Source: CAUPWF01 sp044425815 (lineage in GTDB: Bacteria; Bacillota; Clostridia; Lachnospirales; Lachnospiraceae). Taken from it: DNA of 5,705 nucleotides. The first letter of the stretch is position 1. Every line of letters starts with the position of its first letter. Under the pieces are notes generated by a model, which had not been told where the DNA came from, ran no database searches, and was given only the letters and a program-made list of their open reading frames with translations. Positions 1-5,255 of the stretch are shown here, in pieces. The stretch is from contig JAWXVA010000137.1 of NCBI GenBank assembly GCA_044425815.1, positions 1 through 5,705 on the forward strand. Direction: 5' to 3'. Position numbers and translations under genes: made by a program.

Positions 1-67
1 TCTCATCAGCCGGCTACTTTCTGTATCTTCTTAGAAGAGTTACTTGTTCTTTTCATCGCTTTTACTC
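1..67 (-). promoter_or_regulatory. 5' part of a second T-box leader (truncated by window edge)
   Basis: The stretch just downstream of a consensus promoter resembles the first half of T-box Stem I. Read on the minus strand it contains, in order, an ACAAGTAAC segment that fits the AGUA-type motif on the 5' side of the specifier loop, an ACAGAAAG segment that fits the AG bulge, and GCCGGCTGATGAGA, which fits the distal stem and its UG-rich loop. The specifier codon, antiterminator, terminator and controlled gene would all lie beyond position 1, so the amino acid sensed cannot be named. The order and spacing are those expected of the family, but only half of Stem I is visible. Other structured leaders cannot be fully excluded. 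Confidence 0.6.
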
Positions 68-73
68 AAGGAA

Positions 74-102
74 ATATTACCTTAATGATGTGTAAAAGTC
101 AA
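74..102 (-). promoter_or_regulatory. Sigma-A type promoter for the gene beyond the left edge
   Basis: On the minus strand TTGACT (102-97) is followed after exactly 17 bases by TAATAT (79-74), a near-consensus vegetative promoter. The predicted transcription start is near 66-67. It lies 54 bases past the gatB stop codon and points away from gatB. It therefore probably starts a separate transcript that opens with the T-box-like leader at 67-1. I see no intrinsic terminator between gatB and this promoter, so read-through from the gat operon into the second leader is possible. Confidence 0.75.
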
Positions 103-155
103 GTTTTATATTTTTTATTTCCCTCACTTAATTCAAATACGTCAACACAAACTTC

Positions 156-1586
156 TTACAAAAGTTCTTTCAACAATTCATTTACTTTCCCTGGATTTGC
201 TTTTCCCTGCATTGCTTGCATTGTTTTACCAACTAAGAAGCCGATTGCTTTTTGTTTTCCTGCTCTGTAGTCTTCTACCGATTGTGGATTCTCTGCTATT
301 ACTTTCTCTACTGTTGCACGAAGTGCACCGTCATCATTTACCATCTTGAGCCCATTTTCTTCCACATATTTATCTGGGTCGATATTGCTCTCGAAGATTA
401 ATTTGAAGATATCTTTCGCAACATTTCCGTTGATTACACCATCTTCTACTAATAAGATTAGTTTCCCGAAGTTTTCTGCTGTAAATGTTAAATCTTCTGC
501 TTCTACTTGTGCATCTTTCATTAAACGAAGCAGTTCTACCATCAACCAGTTCGATACTTTCTTAGGTTGTTTGCAAATTGCTGTTGTTTCTTCAAATAGG
601 TCAGCTAAGTGTTTTGAGTTAGTAATAATTTCTGCATCGTATTTTGGAATGCCGAATTCTTCTTGGTATCTTGCAATCTTAGCTGTTCTAAATTCTGGTT
701 CTTTGGTTTTGATTTCTGCAATCCACTCATCGCTAATTACGATTGGTACTAGGTCTGGTTCTGGGAAATAACGGTAGTCTTTCGCATCTTCTTTGGAACG
801 CATCGCATAAGAATATTCTTTGTTATCATCCCAACGACGTGTTTCTTGGACTACTTCTTTTCCTTCTTCTATTAATTCGATTTGACGGGCTCTCTCTCCT
901 TCAATTGCTCTTGCAATTGCTTTGAATGAGTTCAAGTTCTTCATCTCTGTACGTGTTCCGAATTTTGTACTTCCTACTTCACGGATGGATAAGTTCACGT
1001 CGGCTCTCATAGAACCTTCGTTTAATTTACAATCTGATGCGCCTAGATATTGAATGATAAGACGTAATTTTTCTAGGTATGCAATTACTTCTTCTGCAGA
1101 ACGCATATCTGGTTCTGATACAATCTCTATTAGTGGAACTCCACTTCGGTTATAATCTACAAGAGATGCATTATCCCATTCATCATGGACTAATTTCCCT
1201 GCATCTTCTTCCATGTGGATTTCATGAATGCGCACTTTCTTCGTCTCTTCTCCTACTTCGATTTCCACATATCCATCTCTTACGATTGGTAAGTATAATT
1301 GTGAAATCTGATAGTTCTGTGGGTTATCTGGATAGAAATAGTTCTTACGATCAAATTTACACACTTGTGTAATTGTTCCATTTACTGCTAATCCTACGCC
1401 CATAGCGTATTCTACCACTTGTTTATTTAACACTGGTAATGAACCTGGCATTCCTGTACATACTGGGCAAGTATGGCTATTGGGTGCTCCACCAAATTCT
1501 GTGCTACATCCACAGAAAATCTTAGTTTTTGTTGCTAATTCAACATGAACTTCTAGACCAATGACGGTTTCGTATTGTTTTGCCAT
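156..1586 (-). CDS. gatB: Asp/Glu-tRNA(Asn/Gln) amidotransferase subunit B
   Basis: GatB is the tRNA-binding and kinase-like subunit of the cytoplasmic GatCAB amidotransferase. It activates the misacylated Asp- or Glu-tRNA carboxylate with ATP before amidation by ammonia delivered from GatA. The 476-residue product has the usual family length. Four cysteines (C25, C27, C40, C43) form a CxC...CxxC zinc-type site near the N-terminus. The GatB signature region lies around D144-P160 (DYNRSG, then PLIEIVSEPD), and the KLNEGSMRADVNLS block lies at 187-200. The last 140 or so residues match the GatB/Yqey helical domain that grips the tRNA. I chose the ATG at 1586 (MAKQYETV) rather than the in-frame ATG at 1619, because AAAGGGGG lies 9 bases upstream of it and the longer start would run back into gatA. 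It is the last gene of the aspS-gatCAB operon. Confidence 0.97.
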   Translation of the reverse strand: MAKQYETVIGLEVHVELATKTKIFCGCSTEFGGAPNSHTCPVCTGMPGSLPVLNKQVVEYAMGVGLAVNGTITQVCKFDRKNYFYPDNPQNYQISQLYLPIVRDGYVEIEVGEETKKVRIHEIHMEEDAGKLVHDEWDNASLVDYNRSGVPLIEIVSEPDMRSAEEVIAYLEKLRLIIQYLGASDCKLNEGSMRADVNLSIREVGSTKFGTRTEMKNLNSFKAIARAIEGERARQIELIEEGKEVVQETRRWDDNKEYSYAMRSKEDAKDYRYFPEPDLVPIVISDEWIAEIKTKEPEFRTAKIARYQEEFGIPKYDAEIITNSKHLADLFEETTAICKQPKKVSNWLMVELLRLMKDAQVEAEDLTFTAENFGKLILLVEDGVINGNVAKDIFKLIFESNIDPDKYVEENGLKMVNDDGALRATVEKVIAENPQSVEDYRAGKQKAIGFLVGKTMQAMQGKANPGKVNELLKELL

Positions 1587-1587
1587 C

Positions 1588-3066
1588 TTATTTGTCCCCC
1601 TTTGTACAGATTGGTGCACGCATCATCTTTGCTTCTGATGCACATTCATAGCTATATGCCGCTTGAATAATTTTATTTTCTTGGTAGCAATCTCCGATTA
1701 ATTGCATTCCTATTGGTAAACCTTTACTGTCTTTTCCCACTGGAATAGAAATTCCTGGTAGTCCTGCCAAGTTCACAGCGATTGTGTAAATGTCGCTCAA
1801 ATACATCTTCATAGGATCTGCTAAACTCTTTCCTAATTCTGGTGCTGTTGTTGGTGCTGCTGGCGCAAGAATCATGTCATATTCTGCAAATGCTTTATCA
1901 AATGCTGCTTTAATCAATGCTTTCGTACGAAGGGCTTTTAGATAATACGCATCGTAGTAACCTGAACTTAATACGAATGAACCAAGCATAATTCTGCGTT
2001 TTACTTCTGCTCCGAATCCTTCCGAACGAGTCTTCTTATACATCTCGTGTAATTCGCTATATTCTGGAGTTCTGTATCCGTATTTTACACCTTCGAATCG
2101 CTCTAAGTTCGAACTTGCTTCTGCAGATGCAATTACATAATATGCTGGAATTGCGTATTTTACCAGATCAAGGTCAAATGTTTCTACAATTGCGCCCTTT
2201 TCTTCTAATACTTTTGCAGCTTTTAGAATCTCTGCTTTTACTTCAGAATCTAATCCATCTTCAAAATATGCCTTTGGCATACCGATTTTCATTCCTTTTA
2301 CATCATCTACTAATGCACTTGTGAAATCATATTTCTCACGTGCTACTGAAGTACTGTCTTTTGAATCGTGTGCTGCGATTGTCTCTAATATTGTAGCACA
2401 GTCTGTTACGTCTTTTGCTACTGGTCCGATTTGGTCTAATGATGAACCGTAAGCAACTAATCCGTAACGTGAAACAGTTCCGTATGTTGGTTTAATTCCA
2501 ACCACACCGCAGTATGCACTTGGTTGACGAATCGATCCACCTGTATCTGATCCTAATGCGAAATAACACTCTTCTGCTGCTACTGCTGCACAAGAACCAC
2601 CTGACGAACCACCTGGCACGTGTGCTGTATTCCAAGGATTCTTAGTAGCTCCATAGTAAGAAGTCTCTGACGTACTTCCCATAGCGAATTCATCCATATT
2701 TGTCTTACCGATTACAACTGCTCCTGCTTCTTGTAAGCGAAGTACCGCCTCTGATGAAAATGTTGGTACAAATCCTTCTAAAATCTTCGATGCACAAGTA
2801 GTCAAGATACCTTCTGTACACATATTGTCTTTGACTGCAACTGGAACACCTGCGAGTGGTCCTGTCAAAGTTCCATCATCTATTAACTTCTGCACTTCTT
2901 CTGCTCTCTTTAGTGCGCCTTCTTTGTCGATCGTAATATAACTATTTACATCACTTTCCACACTGTCAATTTGAGCAAGAACCGCTTGTGTTGCTTCAGC
3001 AACTGATATTTCTTTCGCTTTGATTTTCTTGCCTAACTCTACAGCTGTTAGATTCAATATACTCAT
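1588..3066 (-). CDS. gatA: Asp/Glu-tRNA(Asn/Gln) amidotransferase subunit A (glutaminase)
   Basis: GatA is the amidase-signature subunit of GatCAB. It hydrolyses glutamine (or asparagine) and channels the ammonia to GatB. The 492-residue product is full length for the family (about 485). The Ser-cisSer-Lys triad is intact: K79 in PVAVKDN, the cis-serine S154 in PGGSSGGS, and the nucleophile S178 in DTGGSIRQ. The numbers match those I recall for Staphylococcus aureus GatA. The start at 3066 is supported by GGAGG at 3078-3074, 7 bases upstream. It begins 29 bases after gatC and ends one base before gatB. No frameshift or missing catalytic residue is visible, so the enzyme should be active. Confusion with another amidase-signature enzyme is unlikely given the gatC and gatB neighbours. 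Confidence 0.98.
   Translation of the reverse strand: MSILNLTAVELGKKIKAKEISVAEATQAVLAQIDSVESDVNSYITIDKEGALKRAEEVQKLIDDGTLTGPLAGVPVAVKDNMCTEGILTTCASKILEGFVPTFSSEAVLRLQEAGAVVIGKTNMDEFAMGSTSETSYYGATKNPWNTAHVPGGSSGGSCAAVAAEECYFALGSDTGGSIRQPSAYCGVVGIKPTYGTVSRYGLVAYGSSLDQIGPVAKDVTDCATILETIAAHDSKDSTSVAREKYDFTSALVDDVKGMKIGMPKAYFEDGLDSEVKAEILKAAKVLEEKGAIVETFDLDLVKYAIPAYYVIASAEASSNLERFEGVKYGYRTPEYSELHEMYKKTRSEGFGAEVKRRIMLGSFVLSSGYYDAYYLKALRTKALIKAAFDKAFAEYDMILAPAAPTTAPELGKSLADPMKMYLSDIYTIAVNLAGLPGISIPVGKDSKGLPIGMQLIGDCYQENKIIQAAYSYECASEAKMMRAPICTKGDK
1596..1603 (-). promoter_or_regulatory. gatB ribosome binding site inside gatA
   Basis: AAAGGGGG on the minus strand ends 9 bases before the ATG at 1586 and fixes the gatB start. 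It is encoded within the final Lys-Gly-Asp codons of gatA. Ribosomes finishing gatA at 1588-1590 are therefore placed right at the gatB start, an arrangement that suggests translational coupling and balanced subunit production. Confidence 0.8.
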
Positions 3067-3095
3067 CGTCTCTCCTCCATTTTCTCTATAATATC

Positions 3096-3386
3096 CTATA
3101 CTGTCTTAGGTACTTTGAAACTGTCATTCTTCTTCACTGGTGCATTCTGTAATGTTGCTTCGTGGTTATCCCCATTTACCACAACATCTTCACGGAATAC
3201 GTTATTCACAGCAAATACATGAGACATCGGTTCTACACCTTCTGTATCTAATTCATTCAATGTATCGATATAATCTAACATTTTTTCCATATCTTCTTTT
3301 GCTTTCTCTTTCTCATCTCCTGACAAGTCAAGCTTCGCAAGAATTCCTACATAATCAATTGTTTCATCATTAATTTTATTAGCCAT
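3096..3386 (-). CDS. gatC: Asp/Glu-tRNA(Asn/Gln) amidotransferase subunit C
   Basis: GatC is the small subunit that wraps around GatA and GatB and holds the complex together; it has no catalytic role. The product, 96 residues from MANKINDETI, is of normal size. It shows the expected N-terminal helices (the VGILAKLDLS region, then a Lys/Glu-rich helix ending in LDYIDTLNELDT), followed by the VEPMSHVF segment. The acidic-then-extended C-terminal half ends in a FKVPKTV tail typical of GatC. Two adjacent ATG codons (3389 and 3386) are possible starts. I prefer 3386, because it sits about 8 bases after the AAAGGA ribosome site; the choice changes only one residue. It lies between aspS and gatA with short gaps (75 and 29 bases). 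Confidence 0.95.
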   Translation of the reverse strand: MANKINDETIDYVGILAKLDLSGDEKEKAKEDMEKMLDYIDTLNELDTEGVEPMSHVFAVNNVFREDVVVNGDNHEATLQNAPVKKNDSFKVPKTV

Positions 3387-3425
3387 CATTCATTTCCTTT
3401 CTTATTTCTTATCATCTAATCCTAT

Positions 3426-3444
3426 TATTCTACTGTATAGAATA
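3426..3444 (-). repeat. Small perfect inverted repeat between aspS and gatC
   Basis: TATTCTA and TAGAATA form a perfect 7-base inverted repeat around a 5-base loop (TACAG on the minus strand) in the aspS-gatC gap. It is AU-rich and not followed by a U run, so it does not look like a terminator. It may be a weak mRNA hairpin between the cistrons or simply chance in AT-rich DNA. Confidence 0.4.
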
Positions 3445-3461
3445 TCTGTATCATATTCACC

Positions 3462-4796
3462 CTATGGTTCTAAGCGGTTCATATCACGTGGGAATAATGT
3501 TGTCTCACGTACGTTTTCTTCACCGATTAATTGCATTGTTAGACGTTCTAAGCCAAGTCCCAACCCACCGTGTGGTGGCATGCCATGTTTAAAGGTTGCC
3601 ATGTATTGCTCTAGTCCTTCTTGAGTCATCCCACGAGCTTCAATTTTATCTGCTAACATCTGATATTGGTGAATACGTTGTCCACCTGTTGTGATTTCTA
3701 ACCCTTTAAATAATAAGTCAAAACTTACTGTGTATGTTGTGTCAGTTGGATCATCCATTGCGTAGAATGGACGTTTTTTCGATGGATAGTGTGTTACGAA
3801 TACGAAGTCCGCATCACATTCTTCTTTGAAGTATTGACCGATTAGTAATTCTTCTTCTGGCTCTAAGTCAAATGGATTTCTGATTGTTCTGTTGTATTTT
3901 TCTGATACTAAATCTTTCGCGTCTTTGAATTTAACAGTTGGAATCTTATCTACGTTTGGTAATGTAATTCCTAGCATTTTCACTTCTTTTGCATATTCTG
4001 TTGCAAGTAAGTTCATTGTGTATTGTAAGAATCCTGTCTCCATCGCCATGATATCTTCGAAGCTATCGATGTAACCCATTTCAAAGTCAAGACTTGTATA
4101 TTCATTCAAGTGACGTTTTGTATTGTGCTTTTCCGCTCTAAATACTGGTGCTGTTTCGAATACTCTATCAAACACCCCTACCATCATTTGCTTGTATAAT
4201 TGTGGGCTCTGTTCTAGAACTGCTGGTTTGTGGAAGTAATCTAATTTGAAGATATTCGCTCCACCCTCTGCTCCTTTTGCTCCAATCTTAGGTGTACGAA
4301 TTTCTGTAAATCCTTGTGTATATAAGAATTCACGGAAGCCTCTTACTAGGCCTTCTTGAATCTTGAATTTCGCACGTTCTCTCACATTACGAAGGGAAAT
4401 AGAACGATAGTTTAACTTCGATTCTAATGAAGTATTTAATTTCCATTTAGAAATTGCAAGTGGCATCATCTCTGCTTCTGGCATACTTAAGATACGTAAT
4501 GTTTCGATGCGAATTTCAATTCCGTTTGGCGCTTTTTCAGAAGCATGTACTTCACCGTATACCTCTACTGTTGCTGCTTCTTTGATTGATTTCAAATCAA
4601 ATTGTGATACACCTTCTTCATAAACAGCTTGGACAAGACCTTCTCTTTTTCTCAAAATAACGAATGCAACTGTTCCCATATCGCGAATTGTGTGCACTGC
4701 ACCATTCACCTTTACTTTTGTTCCTACTACACCTTCTTCTAGTAATTGACTTAATTCTAATGTTTCTTTCTGTTTAACGCCTGTTAAAAATTCCAT
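3462..4796 (-). CDS. aspS: Archaeal-type, probably non-discriminating aspartyl-tRNA synthetase
   Basis: This class IIb synthetase attaches aspartate to tRNA. The 444-residue length and domain order match the archaeal/eukaryal form (AspRS2), which lacks the large insertion domain of the roughly 590-residue bacterial enzyme. An OB-fold anticodon domain spans about 25-105. The catalytic core contains motif 1 (around FTEIRTPKI, 163-171), the aspartate-site QSPQLYKQ (196-203), motif 2 (FRAEKHNT, 219-226), TTGGQR, and motif 3 (GLGLERL, 413-419). H35 and P90 align with T. kodakarensis W26 and K85. His and Pro there are, as I recall, the residues of non-discriminating enzymes that charge both tRNA-Asp and tRNA-Asn. 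The gatCAB genes downstream and the Asn-reading T-box upstream agree. I chose the ATG at 4796 because GGAGG lies 8 bases before it; the in-frame ATG at 4871 has no ribosome site. The genome probably has a second, bacterial-type AspRS elsewhere (inference). Confidence 0.95.
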   Translation of the reverse strand: MEFLTGVKQKETLELSQLLEEGVVGTKVKVNGAVHTIRDMGTVAFVILRKREGLVQAVYEEGVSQFDLKSIKEAATVEVYGEVHASEKAPNGIEIRIETLRILSMPEAEMMPLAISKWKLNTSLESKLNYRSISLRNVRERAKFKIQEGLVRGFREFLYTQGFTEIRTPKIGAKGAEGGANIFKLDYFHKPAVLEQSPQLYKQMMVGVFDRVFETAPVFRAEKHNTKRHLNEYTSLDFEMGYIDSFEDIMAMETGFLQYTMNLLATEYAKEVKMLGITLPNVDKIPTVKFKDAKDLVSEKYNRTIRNPFDLEPEEELLIGQYFKEECDADFVFVTHYPSKKRPFYAMDDPTDTTYTVSFDLLFKGLEITTGGQRIHQYQMLADKIEARGMTQEGLEQYMATFKHGMPPHGGLGLGLERLTMQLIGEENVRETTLFPRDMNRLEP

Positions 4797-4804
4797 TCCA
4801 GTTT

Positions 4805-4809
4805 CCTCC
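4805..4809 (-). promoter_or_regulatory. aspS ribosome binding site
   Basis: GGAGG on the minus strand lies 8 bases upstream of the ATG at 4796 and decides the start against an in-frame ATG at 4871. It is about 77 bases past the leader terminator, so it is made only when the T-box allows read-through. Confidence 0.85.
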
Positions 4810-4885
4810 AAAATTCTTCTATAATTACAATTCCAGTTTTCTAAACTTCTCGCTATTAAATGACTTCGCATTGTTTTTATAATAT

Positions 4886-4922
4886 AAAAAAGTCCCGAGA
4901 TGCTTACATAACATCTCGGGAC
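4886..4922 (-). terminator. Intrinsic terminator of the aspS T-box leader
   Basis: On the minus strand GTCCCGAGATG (4922-4912) pairs perfectly with CATCTCGGGAC (4902-4892) to give an 11-base-pair stem with a 9-base loop. Six U residues follow (4891-4886). It lies directly after the T-box antiterminator, and its 5' strand shares CCCG (4920-4917) with it, so the two structures are mutually exclusive. This is the OFF state of the operon, used when the sensed tRNA is charged. Confidence 0.95.
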
Positions 4923-4955
4923 GGATATACTCTAATCCGCGGTACCACCCGCATT
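4917..4955 (-). promoter_or_regulatory. T-box sequence and antiterminator
   Basis: AATGCGGGTGGTACCGCGG (4955-4937) matches the T-box consensus exactly. The antiterminator folds as helix A1 CGGG (4951-4948) with CCCG (4920-4917), the 7-base bulge UGGUACC (4947-4941), and helix A2 GCGGAU (4940-4935) with AUCCGU (4926-4921) closed by an 8-base loop. The UGGU bulge pairs with the free NCCA end of uncharged tRNA. The variable base here is U, which can pair with A73 or wobble with G73. CCCG is shared with the terminator stem. An upstream AAGTCC (4965-4960) is also complementary to the terminator 3' strand. Confidence 0.93.
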
Positions 4956-5078
4956 GAATGGACTTCCTTATATGGCTCGTCTCATTCCTCTCTAATACTT
5001 AACGCGTATCACGTATTGACCTACGACATCTGATGCTTCATCCACATCATCCTGCTTTCAACCAATCAGCTCCAGAGT

Positions 5079-5082
5079 GTTC
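5079..5082 (-). promoter_or_regulatory. Specifier site: AAC (Asn) overlapping GAA (Glu)
   Basis: The 3' side of the Stem I specifier loop reads GAAC followed by a purine and the CUCUGGAG base strand. Lining the element up with the B. subtilis glyQS leader, from memory, puts AAC (5081-5079) in the specifier position. AAC would pair with the tRNA-Asn anticodon, and one base upstream GAA (5082-5080) would read tRNA-Glu. Neither is an Asp codon, although the first gene is an AspRS. A GAC and an AAU occur further up (5091-5086) but fall in or at the edge of the helix. Confidence 0.72.
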
Positions 5083-5196
5083 CCTATTGTCTTCTTCCCT
5101 TCATCAGCGCTCTCAGTCGGTGACGCTAAATTCCTGTCAAGTTTCAAAAACAGAGTCTCTTTCATTGCTTTCTTTCATTATTTACTCGATTTCACC

Positions 5197-5225
5197 ATTA
5201 TAAACACATCTCCAGCAAAATTCAA
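5197..5225 (-). promoter_or_regulatory. Sigma-A type promoter of the aspS-gatCAB operon
   Basis: On the minus strand TTGAAT (5225-5220) is followed after 17 bases by TATAAT (5202-5197), a strong vegetative promoter. The predicted start is an A near 5190-5192, about 30 bases before the Stem I base. It lies only 30 bases past the aminopeptidase stop codon, and I see no terminator between, so some transcription may also arrive from upstream. All of it would still be filtered by the T-box. Confidence 0.85.
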
Positions 5226-5255
5226 CACTTTTTTAAGGTAAAGTAATGCTTTATT

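Larger units (their letters stand above)
4886..5160 (-). promoter_or_regulatory. T-box riboswitch leader of aspS-gatCAB (Asn-specific, possibly Asn/Glu)
   Basis: This is a transcription-terminating T-box that binds a tRNA directly and tests its 3' end for an amino acid. Visible on the minus strand, in order: a Stem I base AGAG (5160-5157) with CUCU (5077-5074); a helix UGUUUUU (5152-5146) with GAAGACA (5094-5088) enclosing the specifier loop; a GACAGG segment at the AG-bulge position (5138-5133); a distal stem AGCG (5127-5124) with CGCU (5109-5106); a Stem III-like hairpin AATAC (5017-5013) with GTATT (4998-4994); the T-box sequence at 4955-4937; the antiterminator; and the terminator. The specifier-loop 5' side (ACUC) lacks a clear AGUA motif, so the pairing near it is tentative. 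Control: uncharged tRNA favours read-through into aspS, gatC, gatA and gatB. The downstream genes fit an Asn-tRNA sensor. Confidence 0.95.

Noticed and set aside
26..38. Inverted repeat TCTTC-TTA-GAAGA as a possible gatB terminator.
   Set aside because: It lies downstream of a consensus promoter, has a 5-base-pair stem and no U run on the minus strand. It fits better as part of the second leader.
1587..1619. Longer gatB start at 1619.
   Set aside because: It would overlap the end of gatA. Its extra residues do not look like GatB, and the strong AAAGGGGG site serves the ATG at 1586.
85..3373. Plus-strand open frames such as 346-771, 743-925, 1079-1372, 2115-2324 and 3140-3373.
   Set aside because: They lie opposite gatB, gatA and gatC. 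They are rich in Leu and Ser as expected from antisense reading, lack convincing ribosome sites and show no family motifs.
4797..4871. In-frame ATG at 4871 extending AspRS by 25 residues, with three Asn codons close together (N-W-N-C-N-Y), suggestive of an Asn leader peptide.
   Set aside because: It has no ribosome site and follows directly after the terminator U run. It has no stop before aspS, so it is not a separate peptide. The GGAGG eight bases before the ATG at 4796 marks the real start.
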